DNA of 54,602 nt, from contig NZ_JALBGV010000038.1 of assembly GCF_023006505.1 (NCBI RefSeq), positions 1 through 54,602 on the forward strand. The letters are read 5' to 3'. Shown piece after piece: positions 25,605 to 33,970 of the stretch (position 1 is its first letter; each line of letters starts with the position of its first letter). The notes under the pieces are model-generated. The model did not search any database. It was not told the DNA's origin and saw only the letters and a program-made list of their open reading frames with translations. The position numbers were made by a program, and so were the translations under genes. Origin of the DNA: Neorhizobium sp. SHOUNA12A (GTDB taxonomy: Bacteria > Pseudomonadota > Alphaproteobacteria > Rhizobiales > Rhizobiaceae).

Positions 25605-27170
25605 GTGACCACAGATTTATTTGGAAAGATACCGGATATTACCCGTCGTTCGCTGTTGGCTGGAACGGCCGCTGCCGGCGGCCTGGCCCTGCTGCCTGCA
25701 ACGGTGCGTGCTCAGGCCCGGCAGCCGCGATCCGGCGGCACTCTGAGGGCAGTGATGCCGTTCAACCCCGCCGCACTCGACCCGCTGACAGGTCGCAACA
25801 ATCCCGACTTCAACGCCCTTCTCCTGATGTTCGACGCGCTGATCGGCTTTGATCCGCAGACGCTCGAACTGCAGCCGATGCTGGCGACGTCATGGAAGTT
25901 CGCCGACCCCACGACGCTGGTTCTCGAACTGCGCCAGGGCGTCGAGTTCCATGACGGCACGCCGTTCAATGCCGAGGCGGTGGTCTTCCACCTGCAGCGC
26001 TGCAGCACCTACGATCGCTCGAACGTGAAATCGGACCTTGCTGTCGTCGACAAGGTCGAGGCGACCGGCCCCTATCAGGTTTCGCTGAAACTGAAATACC
26101 CGGACGCCACCCTGCCTGCGATCCTGACCGACCGCGCCGGCCTCATCGTGTCGCCTGCTTCGGTCAAGGCTGCCGCGGGCGGAAATGTCGATCGTGCGCC
26201 TGTCGGCACAGGGCCGTTCAAGTTCGTCGAATGGCAGGACAATACCCTGATCAAGGTCGTAAAAAACGCCAACTACTGGGGTGACAAGCCCTATCTCGAC
26301 GGCGTCGACATGCGCATCGTCAACGAGTTCAATACGGCTGTGCGCACGGTGACCGCCGGCGAAGCCGATATCGTCCTCAACATGAGCGCACAGCAGATGG
26401 CCGTGGCCAAGCGCGACCCTAAGCTTGTCGCCGAAGCGACGCCGTCGATGATCTATTACACGGCCTTCCTGAATTACGGCGAGGGGCCGTTGAAAGACGT
26501 TCGCGTTCGGCAGGCCATGAACTGGGCGCTCGACAGGCCGGTGCTCAACCAGGTTCTGTGGGGCGGCCTCGGCGGTGGGCATTGCAGCATGTTCCCGTCA
26601 GGCTTCTGGGCCAACGATCCTGCGACCGAAAATTACTACAAGCTGGACCTCGACCGCGCCAAGTCGCTGCTGAAGGCGGCCGGGTTCGCAAATGGCATCG
26701 AGATTGCCACCTTCACCTGGGCTGACCAGGCGGCGGTACAGCGTCAGGAAGTCGTCGGCGCTCAGCTTGCCGAGGCCGGCATTCGGCTGAAGGTCACTCC
26801 GGCGCAGCCGGCGCAGACGATGCAGTACTTCCTCACCGAGAAAAAGGGTCAGATGCTGATAACCCCCACCGGCGGTCTTCCGGATCCGGCAACGGCCTAC
26901 GATCGCCAGTTCTCCGGGACTGCCTACCGCAACGCGGCCAAGATCGAGCTGCCCGGCTACCGCGAGTTGATGGATGCGTCGATGAACACGTTCGACAACG
27001 CCAAGCGCAAGGACGTGCTCTTCAAGATGCAGCGTTTCGTGCTGGAGAACGCGCTGCACCTGCCGCAGTTTTCGTCCGCCGGCATCATCATACGTACCCC
27101 GAAGGTACACGGGTTCAATTTCAGCCTGCTGCAACGCCCGCGCTTCCACAAGGTGTGGATGGAAGCCTGA
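25605..27170 (+). CDS. Dpp/Opp-type periplasmic binding protein 1
   Basis: A 521-residue binding protein of solute-binding family 5. A twin-arginine-like signal (TRRSLLAGTAAAGGLALLP, about 13-31, ending VRAQA) directs export. The body begins with the family motif RSGGTLRAVMPFNPAALDP, and the segment QGVEFHDGTPFNAEAVVFH is the conserved SBP_bac_5 signature. GTG 25605 is chosen because GGAGGAG lies just upstream; an ATG seven codons earlier is in frame. It is clearly paralogous to the protein coded at 29295-30884 on the other strand. The ligand is unknown; family 5 binds peptides, nickel complexes, opines, sugars and others. Confidence 0.88.
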   Translation: MTTDLFGKIPDITRRSLLAGTAAAGGLALLPATVRAQARQPRSGGTLRAVMPFNPAALDPLTGRNNPDFNALLLMFDALIGFDPQTLELQPMLATSWKFADPTTLVLELRQGVEFHDGTPFNAEAVVFHLQRCSTYDRSNVKSDLAVVDKVEATGPYQVSLKLKYPDATLPAILTDRAGLIVSPASVKAAAGGNVDRAPVGTGPFKFVEWQDNTLIKVVKNANYWGDKPYLDGVDMRIVNEFNTAVRTVTAGEADIVLNMSAQQMAVAKRDPKLVAEATPSMIYYTAFLNYGEGPLKDVRVRQAMNWALDRPVLNQVLWGGLGGGHCSMFPSGFWANDPATENYYKLDLDRAKSLLKAAGFANGIEIATFTWADQAAVQRQEVVGAQLAEAGIRLKVTPAQPAQTMQYFLTEKKGQMLITPTGGLPDPATAYDRQFSGTAYRNAAKIELPGYRELMDASMNTFDNAKRKDVLFKMQRFVLENALHLPQFSSAGIIIRTPKVHGFNFSLLQRPRFHKVWMEA

Positions 27171-27182
27171 GGCTCAAGCGAT

Positions 27183-27219
27183 GCGATCCCCCGATGCGAC
27201 CATCGCGTCGGGGGATCGC
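27183..27219 (+). promoter_or_regulatory. Long hairpin after binding protein 1
   Basis: A 17-bp stem (GCGATCCCCCGATGCGA paired with TCGCGTCGGGGGATCGC, one G-U type pair) with a CCA loop sits 13 bp after the binding-protein stop. No T-run follows. It likely stabilises the upstream message and reduces read-through into the permease genes, which start 130 bp later. Confidence 0.65.
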
Positions 27220-27350
27220 CCGGAAACCGGGGCGGGGCGGGTTCGCCCGCGCCGCTCCCCCGCATCGGAAGGCAGTAGTTCTGCGCATCCGATGTTCCTT
27301 TCGCGGGCCATTGAAACGGCCGGCGTCAAATGCGGATTGACGGAGTATCA

Positions 27351-28310
27351 ATGATGTACGGCGTCCCCGGGATGGTTGCGCAAAGGCTGATGCAGCTGGT
27401 GCCCGTGATGATCGTGGCCACTTTCGTGGTGTTTTCCCTCGTCTACATGATGCCCGGCGACCCGGCCATGATGATCGCGGGCGACTACGCTACGGCGGAA
27501 CGCATCGCGGAAATCCGCCATATCTACGGATTCGACCGACCGATGCTGGTGCAATATTTCTTCTGGCTGGGAAATGCCCTGCAGGGCGATCTCGGCCATT
27601 CGCTGTTCTCGAACGAATCGGTTCTGCGGCTGATCCTCTCGCGCCTGCCGCATACGATCCTGCTGGTTCTTTATGCGCTGATCCTTGGCGCGGCACTCGG
27701 CATTCCGCTTGGCATTCTTGCAGCCACGCGCCAAGGCACCACGCTCGACAAGATCATCACCAGCGTCGCCTCGCTCGGTGTCGCGGTGCCCAATTTCTGG
27801 CTCGGCATCATTCTGGTGACGCTGTTCTCGCTCGGCTACCGCTGGTTCCCGGCGACCGGTGCCGTATCCGTCTTCGAAAAACCGCTGGAGGCGCTCTATT
27901 ACGCGACCCTTCCGGCGATTGCGCTCTCCACCGGCGTGGTCGCGGTTCTGGCAAGGCAGGTGCGTAGTGCGCTGCTCGAAGTGCTCGGCTCGCAATATAT
28001 CCGCACGCTGCGCGCCAAGGGGCTCGGTTCGGGCGCCATCCTTTGGAAACACGGGCTGCGTAACGTGGCTGCGACGATGCTGACCATTGCTGGCCTGCAG
28101 GTGAACCGGCTGTTCTCCAGCGCTGTCATCATCGAGGCGGTCTTCGCCATCCCCGGTGTCGGCAACCTGATCAGCTATTCGGCGCTCAACAAGGATTTCC
28201 CAGTGGTGCAGGGCGTGGCGCTCGTGCTTGTGCTGGTGGTGATCCTCACCAATCTCCTGGTCGACGTGCTCAACGCGACCTTCGATCCCAGAGTGGCGGC
28301 CTCCACATGA
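27351..28310 (+). CDS. Dpp/Opp-type ABC transporter permease (B)
   Basis: A 319-residue inner-membrane permease of the DppB/OppB type with six helices. Helix 1 (QLVPVMIVATFVVFSLVYMMPGDP) is followed by the conserved YGFDRPMLVQYFFWL segment, and the ATPase-contact loop QYIRTLRAKGLGSGAILWKHGLRN falls at about 215-238. The start ATG 27351 has GGAG six bases upstream; an ATG at 27330 is in frame but lacks a ribosome site. It ends in an ATGA overlap with the C permease. Confidence 0.9.
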   Translation: MMYGVPGMVAQRLMQLVPVMIVATFVVFSLVYMMPGDPAMMIAGDYATAERIAEIRHIYGFDRPMLVQYFFWLGNALQGDLGHSLFSNESVLRLILSRLPHTILLVLYALILGAALGIPLGILAATRQGTTLDKIITSVASLGVAVPNFWLGIILVTLFSLGYRWFPATGAVSVFEKPLEALYYATLPAIALSTGVVAVLARQVRSALLEVLGSQYIRTLRAKGLGSGAILWKHGLRNVAATMLTIAGLQVNRLFSSAVIIEAVFAIPGVGNLISYSALNKDFPVVQGVALVLVLVVILTNLLVDVLNATFDPRVAAST

Positions 28311-29218
28311 CCGATACGAACATGACCGCGATGACCCGAACTGCTGCCGCGCCGGCAGTCAGGGCGACCCTTCCGCCCCCCGTCCGCTTCCGCTTCTGGG
28401 TCTGGCTGTGGGGCGACAAGCGTGCGCTGATCAGCCTTGCCTATCTCTCCGTCCTGGTTCTGGCGGCGATCTTTGCGCCGCTGATCGTGCCTTATGCGCC
28501 CAACAAGCAGAACCTGATGGACCTTCTGGCGCCGCCGAGCGGCGCGCACTGGCTCGGCACCGACGACCTTGGCCGCGATACGCTGAGCCGGCTGATATAC
28601 GGCTCCTACAATGCGCTCTACGCCGCGAGCCTCGCTGTTGGCATCGGCGTGGCGATCGGTGTGCCGCTCGGCGTCTTCATCGGTTTTGTCGGCGGCTGGG
28701 TCGATCAGGTCGGCAGCCGCATCATCGACGGCGTGCTGGCCTTTCCGCCGCTCGTGCTGGCCGTCGCCGTGACAGGCGCGCTCGGCATCGGTCTCACCAA
28801 TGCGATGATCGCCGTCGGCTTGGCCTTCGCGCCGGTGCTTGCCCGGACGATGCGGGCGCAGACGCTGGTGGTGAAGAACGCGCTTTATGTCGAGGCAGCG
28901 ACCGGTTTCGGCGCATCGCGCCTGCACCTGATCCTGCGCCATATCCTGCCCAATGCCATCCAGCCTGTGATCGTCGAGGTGACCCTGATGCTGGCCGTGG
29001 CGCTTCTGGCGGAAGCCGGATTGAGCTTCCTGTCGCTCGGCGTCCAGCCGCCCGAGTCGAGCTGGGGCGGCATGCTGGCGCGCGCCTACCACTATGTCGA
29101 GGTGGCGCCCGAGCAGATGTATGCGCCGGGTTTCGCCATCCTGTTCACCGCGCTCGCCTTCAACACGTTAGGCGAGTCGATCCGCGTGCTCCTCGATCCG
29201 ACCATCAAGCGCCGGTAA
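28307..29218 (+). CDS. Dpp/Opp-type ABC transporter permease (C)
   Basis: A 303-residue permease of the DppC/OppC type. It has a longer cytoplasmic N-terminus (about 1-45), then the first helix YLSVLVLAAIFAPLIVPYAP and the conserved HWLGTDDLGRDTLSRLIYG motif (about 78-96). The ATPase-contact loop is YVEAATGFGASRLHLILRHILPN (about 195-217), and near the end comes LSFLSLGVQPPESSWGGML. It is the last gene of the rightward transporter operon; a bidirectional terminator follows. Confidence 0.9.
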   Translation: MTDTNMTAMTRTAAAPAVRATLPPPVRFRFWVWLWGDKRALISLAYLSVLVLAAIFAPLIVPYAPNKQNLMDLLAPPSGAHWLGTDDLGRDTLSRLIYGSYNALYAASLAVGIGVAIGVPLGVFIGFVGGWVDQVGSRIIDGVLAFPPLVLAVAVTGALGIGLTNAMIAVGLAFAPVLARTMRAQTLVVKNALYVEAATGFGASRLHLILRHILPNAIQPVIVEVTLMLAVALLAEAGLSFLSLGVQPPESSWGGMLARAYHYVEVAPEQMYAPGFAILFTALAFNTLGESIRVLLDPTIKRR

Positions 29219-29234
29219 TCCCGATTTTAGCTGC

Positions 29235-29266
29235 GAAACAGCCTGGCCTCGCGGTCGGGCTGTTTC
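29235..29266. terminator. Bidirectional terminator between permease C and binding protein 2
   Basis: GAAACAGCC (29235-29243) pairs with GGCTGTTTC (29258-29266), a 9-bp stem rich in A at the left and T at the right. It therefore has short T-tracts in both directions. It lies between two convergent genes. Confidence 0.6.
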
Positions 29267-29294
29267 GTCGCGTCTATCGGATCTTGGCTGCGGA

Positions 29295-30884
29295 TCATGC
29301 GGTTTGGTCGAGCCAGACGCGGTGGAACCGCGGCGAGTGCAGCCGGTCGTACTGGAAGTCCTTGACCTTCTTGTTGCGGATCGACATGGCGGCCGAGGTC
29401 ACCAGTGGCAGGTGCAGCGCCTGTTCCACGACGAAACGCTGGAGCGCGGCAAATGCCTTCTTGCGTTCACCGGCGTCAGCCGAAGTGCCCGTCGCATCCA
29501 GCAGCTTGCGGAACTGCGGATCTTCCACCTTGCCTGCGTTGAACTGACCCGTCGCGCCGAATAGCCGCTCATAGGTTTGGCTGGGATCGAGCCAGCCGCC
29601 CTGCGGATTGAGGATCATCGCGCCCTTGCCCTCGATATAGAAGGCCTGGTTTACGACCTGCGGAGGCGAGGGGGTGACCTTGAGGCGAATGCCGACCTGC
29701 GAAAGCTGCTCGCCGACCACTTCGAGCCGCTGAACCGATGTCTGGTCCGGCCAGCTCCAGGTCTCGACTTCCAAGCCCTTCGGGTAGCCGGCATCGGCCA
29801 GCAGTTTGCGCGCCTTTTCCGGATCGTGCTGGTAGAACTGCGCCGTCCCGGCATCCACCGCCCAGAAATCCTTGGGAAACATGGTCGAGGTCGGTTCACC
29901 GAGACCAAGCATCAGGACCTGGTTCAGTTCGTCGCGGTTGATGGCGTAGTTCATCGCCTGCCGGACCCGGATGTCGTTGAGCGGCGGCTTGGCGAAATTC
30001 ATCATCAGGGTGAAGAAGATCATCGAAGGATTGGCTTCGGCGGTCAGGTCCTGCACCCGGCGGGCGGTAGCGATCTGCTGCGCGGCCATGTTGAGAGCGA
30101 GATCGGTTTCACCGGCGGTCACCGTGCGGGCAGCTGTGTTCAGTTCGTTGATGATGCGGAAGTTGATGCCGTCGAGATAGGGAAGGCCCGGCTGCCAGTA
30201 GTTCGGGTTCTTCTCGACACGGATGAGGTCGTTGTCGCGCCACTCGGCGAACTTGAACGGCCCGGTGCCGACGGGATTGCGGTCGACATTGCCGTCGGCG
30301 GCAGCCTTGATGGAGGCGGGCGAGACGATGCAGCCGACGCGGCCCGTCAGGATGGTCGGCAGCGAATAGTTCGGCTGCTTCAGCTTGAGCGTCACCTGGC
30401 TCGGGCCGGTGACCGCCACAGACGCGACCGAAACCAGGTCCGATTTCACGTTGGAGCGCGGATCGCTGATGAAACGATCGAAATTGAACTTCACGGCCTC
30501 GGCGTTAAAAGGCGTACCGTCATGGAATTTCACGCCGTCGACGAGGTTGAGCACCAGCGTCGTCGGATCGGCGAAGGTCCAGTCCTTGGCGAGCATCGGC
30601 TTGAGCTCGAGCGTCGCCGGATCGAAGGCGATCAGCGCGTCGAAAAGCGCATAAAGCGCGTTGAAGTCCGGCACGTTGCGCCCGGTCATCGGGTCGAGAG
30701 CCGCCGGATTGAACGGCATGGCAATGCGCAAGGTGCCGCCCGGTTTGGGCGGTGATACCTGAGCGAACATCTGCCCGGGCAGCAGCAGCGCGCCTCCCAG
30801 CGCTACGCCGGACGCCAGAAGCGTTCTCCGGTTGATCCTGCTGTCATGGATGATCGACGGCACGCCGTCCTGCTGTTTTTTCAT
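29295..30884 (-). CDS. Dpp/Opp-type periplasmic binding protein 2
   Basis: A 529-residue solute-binding family 5 protein, on the opposite strand to the transporter it presumably serves. The Tat-like signal is INRRTLLASGVALGGALLLPG (about 17-37), ending MFAQ. The mature protein shares long identical runs with binding protein 1, for example MPFNPAALDP-TGRN-PDFNAL, FADPTTLVL and FHDGTPFNAEAV, so the two arose by duplication. ATG 30882-30884 has GGAGGAG seven bases upstream; an earlier in-frame ATG lacks this. It has its own promoter region shared with the GMC oxidoreductase gene, allowing separate control. Its ligand is probably related to, but not identical with, that of binding protein 1. Confidence 0.88.
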   Translation of the reverse strand: MKKQQDGVPSIIHDSRINRRTLLASGVALGGALLLPGQMFAQVSPPKPGGTLRIAMPFNPAALDPMTGRNVPDFNALYALFDALIAFDPATLELKPMLAKDWTFADPTTLVLNLVDGVKFHDGTPFNAEAVKFNFDRFISDPRSNVKSDLVSVASVAVTGPSQVTLKLKQPNYSLPTILTGRVGCIVSPASIKAAADGNVDRNPVGTGPFKFAEWRDNDLIRVEKNPNYWQPGLPYLDGINFRIINELNTAARTVTAGETDLALNMAAQQIATARRVQDLTAEANPSMIFFTLMMNFAKPPLNDIRVRQAMNYAINRDELNQVLMLGLGEPTSTMFPKDFWAVDAGTAQFYQHDPEKARKLLADAGYPKGLEVETWSWPDQTSVQRLEVVGEQLSQVGIRLKVTPSPPQVVNQAFYIEGKGAMILNPQGGWLDPSQTYERLFGATGQFNAGKVEDPQFRKLLDATGTSADAGERKKAFAALQRFVVEQALHLPLVTSAAMSIRNKKVKDFQYDRLHSPRFHRVWLDQTA

Positions 30885-30946
30885 CTCTGGGCTCCTCCCC
30901 GATGAAACAGATTGACGAGATAAATTCGTGTTCACTCCGGCAGGCG

Positions 30947-30954
30947 TGCATACA
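30947..30954. promoter_or_regulatory. TGTATACA-like site before binding protein 2
   Basis: TGCATACA matches the palindromic core at 23305 in 7 of 8 positions and lies 63 bp before the binding-protein-2 start. Taken alone this is weak; the recurrence before neighbouring catabolic units raises the chance that it is real. Confidence 0.3.
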
Positions 30955-31031
30955 TCGAGCTAGCAGTTCGGCTTCCTCTTTCCGAATTGCGGCAGCCTGC
31001 CGCGGGTAGGTCTACAACAGGAGCATTACGA

Positions 31032-31039
31032 TGTATACT
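31032..31039. promoter_or_regulatory. TGTATACA-like site before the GMC oxidoreductase gene
   Basis: TGTATACT, with ATGTATAC in common with the operator at 23304, matches 7 of 8 core positions. It is in the divergent spacer about 170 bp before the GMC gene and 150 bp from binding protein 2. Confidence 0.3.
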
Positions 31040-31210
31040 TTTGCATTCGGTTTCGCCGCAATATGACTTCCTTCCAATCGGCTCGTATGCCATGATTGTA
31101 CGGGAGGCTGCGATTGTGCGGCCGTTGTGTCCTTTGCTCTTCCGGTGCCCGTTTCGGCGCCGTAACCGCGAGGCGCGCGGCTCTCTGTTGCGGAAAGTGG
31201 AGGAGAGACC

Positions 31211-32857
31211 ATGGGTGCGTTCGAGCATTCCCGTACCTACGATTACATCATCGTGGGCGGTGGCACGGCAGGCTGCGTTTTGGCCAACCGGCTGTCGGCG
31301 GACCCGGCAGTCGAGGTGCTGATGATCGAGGGCGGCGGCGAGGGGCGTGGCTTCTACGTCGACATGCCTCTCGGCCTCGCCTATCTCATCGGCAGGCCCC
31401 AATATGACTGGCTCTACAAGGGCGAACCCGAGCCCTATCTCCATGGACGCCAGCTCGCACTGCCGCGCGGAAAAATGCTCGGGGGCAGTTCCGCGATCAA
31501 TGGCCTGATCTATGTGCGCGGCCATGCCTACGACTACGACCAATGGGCGCAGCTCGGCAATCGCGGCTGGTCCTGGGAAAGCGTGCTGCCCTATTTCAAG
31601 CGCTCCGAAGCGTTCCATCGCGCTGATTCCGAGGCGCACGGCACCGAGGGCGAATGGGCGGTTTCCGATCCCAATGTGCGCTGGGAGGCCTTGGAGGCCT
31701 ATCGCCGGGCGGCGATCGAGCAGGGTATTCCCGCTGCGGGCGACTACAATTCCGGCGACAATGAAGGCGTGGCCTTCTTTGTTGCCACCATCAAGAACGG
31801 CGTGCGCCATTCCACCGCCCGCGCATTTCTGGAACCTGTCCGCAACCGCCGCAACCTGTCCGTCGTGACCGGCGCTCTCGTCGACAGGATCACCCTGGAG
31901 GGCAGCCAGGCGAGCGGTGTCGTGTTCAGCCTCGATGGCCGGAACCAAGAGGCGAAGGCGGGGAGGGAAGTCATTCTGTCGGCCGGAGCCTATAGCTCGC
32001 CGGCCATTCTCGAACGCTCCGGCATTGGTGCTCCGGACGTGCTTGCATCTGCCGGAATAGAGGTGCTGCACGCGTTGCCGGGTGTCGGCGAAAACCTGCA
32101 GGACCACTGGCACATCAGGGTACAGCACCGTCTTCGCGATACCCACACGCTGAATACCCGCGCCGGGACGCGGTTCGGCCGAATGCTGCTTGGCATGCAG
32201 TATTTTGCGACCAAACGCGGGCCGCTCGGCGGATCGCCGACCCTGCTCGGTGCCTTCATCAAGACCACGCCGGATGCGCCGGCGCCGGAAATCCAGATCC
32301 ATGTCTCAGGCTCCACGTCGCCGAGTTTCGGCGGTGCCATGCATCCGTTCCCCGGCATCACCTCGTCGGCCTGTATCCTGCGGCCGGAAAGCCGCGGCTA
32401 TTGCCATGTCGGGGGCAGGGACCCTTCCGCCCAGCCGCGCATCCTGCACAATTTTCTGAAAGAGGAGGCCGACCGCGAAATCCTGATGCGGTCGATCGAG
32501 GCTGTCCGGGGCATCGCCGCAAGCCCCGTCATGGCGCGTTTCGAGCCAGAGGAAATCGCGCCGACCGCTGCCGTGCAGTCGCACGACGAGATGCTCGACT
32601 ACGCCCGCCGGACCCTCAACACCACCTTCCACCCGGTCGGCACCTGCAAGATGGGCCGCGACCGTTTGGCGGTGGTCGACGATCGGTTGCGGGTCCACGG
32701 CATCACCGGCCTTCGCGTCGTCGACGCCTCGATCATGCCGACCATCGTCTCCGGCAATACCCAGGCCCCGACCGTGATGATCGCGGAAAAGGCGGCGGAT
32801 TTCATCCGCGAGGAAAGGCTGGGGCTCGAGGAAAAGATGGGGACGCAGGCGGCGTGA
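31211..32857 (+). CDS. GMC-family FAD-dependent alcohol dehydrogenase
   Basis: A 548-residue oxidoreductase of the glucose-methanol-choline family. The ADP-binding fold is YIIVGGGTAGCVLANRL (12-28), GMC signature 1 covers PRGKMLGGSSAINGLIYVRG (about 86-105) and signature 2 is SAGAYSSPAILERSGIG (about 257-273). The catalytic His is expected at about 475 in HPVGTCKMG and the Asn/His pair partner in SGNTQAPTVMIAEKA. It resembles choline dehydrogenase-like proteins that oxidise alcohols; the substrate cannot be read from sequence. The ATG follows GGAGGAG. Two amidohydrolase genes follow after 25 and 5 bp, forming one operon that is divergent from binding protein 2. Confidence 0.9.
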   Translation: MGAFEHSRTYDYIIVGGGTAGCVLANRLSADPAVEVLMIEGGGEGRGFYVDMPLGLAYLIGRPQYDWLYKGEPEPYLHGRQLALPRGKMLGGSSAINGLIYVRGHAYDYDQWAQLGNRGWSWESVLPYFKRSEAFHRADSEAHGTEGEWAVSDPNVRWEALEAYRRAAIEQGIPAAGDYNSGDNEGVAFFVATIKNGVRHSTARAFLEPVRNRRNLSVVTGALVDRITLEGSQASGVVFSLDGRNQEAKAGREVILSAGAYSSPAILERSGIGAPDVLASAGIEVLHALPGVGENLQDHWHIRVQHRLRDTHTLNTRAGTRFGRMLLGMQYFATKRGPLGGSPTLLGAFIKTTPDAPAPEIQIHVSGSTSPSFGGAMHPFPGITSSACILRPESRGYCHVGGRDPSAQPRILHNFLKEEADREILMRSIEAVRGIAASPVMARFEPEEIAPTAAVQSHDEMLDYARRTLNTTFHPVGTCKMGRDRLAVVDDRLRVHGITGLRVVDASIMPTIVSGNTQAPTVMIAEKAADFIREERLGLEEKMGTQAA

Positions 32858-32882
32858 GGCCGCACATAAGAAAGCAGCACAG

Positions 32883-33965
32883 ATGTCAACGATGAGCGAG
32901 ACGCATACGAAGATGGCCAGATTCGAAACCGCCGGGGCGATCGATTGCGACGTCCACCCGCCGACACCGCGTCGCGCCGACCTGCTTCCCTATCTCGACG
33001 ACTACTGGCAGGAGATTGTCACTTCGCGCGAAGTCGACGTGCTGGAGCTGATGAGTTACCCCGAGCGCACGCGTCCCTATATGCGACCGGACTGGACGTG
33101 GAGCGGCGATCCGCTCGCGCAGGTGCAGAAGAACCTGCTTGACCCGCTGGGTCTTGGAGGTGCCATCCTCAACGTGGTTTCAGGCGCCCACGCCCTGTTC
33201 GATCCCTATCTGGCCGCCGCCATATGCCGTGCCACCAACGATTGGCTTGCCGACAAGTGGCTGAGCCGCGATAGCCGCCTCCGGGCATCGATGCTGGTGC
33301 CGTTCCAGAATGTCGAGGCTGCGGTCGAGGAGATCGAGCGCCGGGCCGACGACAAGCGTTTCGTGCAGGTCCTGACGCTCGCCATGACCGAGCTGCCGCT
33401 CGGCCGCCGCACCTACTGGCCGATCTACGAGGCGGCGGAGAAACACGGCCTGCCGATCGGCATTCATGCGGGATCGAATTTCCGCCACGCGCCGAGCCAT
33501 AGCGGCTTCCATTCCTTCCTGATCGAAGACCATGTAGTTCAGCCGCAGGGTTTCTCCACCCAGGTCGCGAGCCTGATTTCCGAGGGCGTCTTCGTCAAAT
33601 ATCCCAATTTGAAGGCCGTGATGATCGAGTCCGGCGTGACCTGGATGCCGGCGCTGATGTGGCGCATGAGCAAGGACTGGCGCGGCACCCGCATCGAGGT
33701 GCCGTGGGTCAAGGACGCGCCTGCCGACATCATCAGGAGGCACATCCGCATGACGTCGCAGCCCTTCGACGGCCCTGACGATGTCGAGGACGTCGCCAGG
33801 ACGCTCGACCATTTGCTCAGCGATGATATGCTGCTGTTCTCTTCGGATTACCCGCATTGGCATTTCGAGGGCCTGGACGTGCTGCCCGAGGGCTTGCCGG
33901 AAGCCAAGGTGAATAAGATCCTTCGCGACAACGTTCTCGCCACCTATCCGAGATTTGGAGGCTGA
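32883..33965 (+). CDS. Amidohydrolase-family TIM-barrel hydrolase 1
   Basis: A 360-residue protein of the amidohydrolase_2 (ACMSD-like) family. Metal ligands look complete: the first-strand motif IDCDVHPP with Asp21, Asp23 and His25, a central His near 195 in IGIHAGSN, and the late Asp near 323 in FSSDYPHWHFEG. The family includes decarboxylases and hydrolases of cyclic or aromatic acids and lactones. The start ATG is the first after the GMC gene; ATG codons for Met4 or Met11 could also serve. It shares overall layout and motifs with the next gene, so it is one of a tandem pair. Confidence 0.86.
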   Translation: MSTMSETHTKMARFETAGAIDCDVHPPTPRRADLLPYLDDYWQEIVTSREVDVLELMSYPERTRPYMRPDWTWSGDPLAQVQKNLLDPLGLGGAILNVVSGAHALFDPYLAAAICRATNDWLADKWLSRDSRLRASMLVPFQNVEAAVEEIERRADDKRFVQVLTLAMTELPLGRRTYWPIYEAAEKHGLPIGIHAGSNFRHAPSHSGFHSFLIEDHVVQPQGFSTQVASLISEGVFVKYPNLKAVMIESGVTWMPALMWRMSKDWRGTRIEVPWVKDAPADIIRRHIRMTSQPFDGPDDVEDVARTLDHLLSDDMLLFSSDYPHWHFEGLDVLPEGLPEAKVNKILRDNVLATYPRFGG

Positions 33966-33970
33966 TCCCC

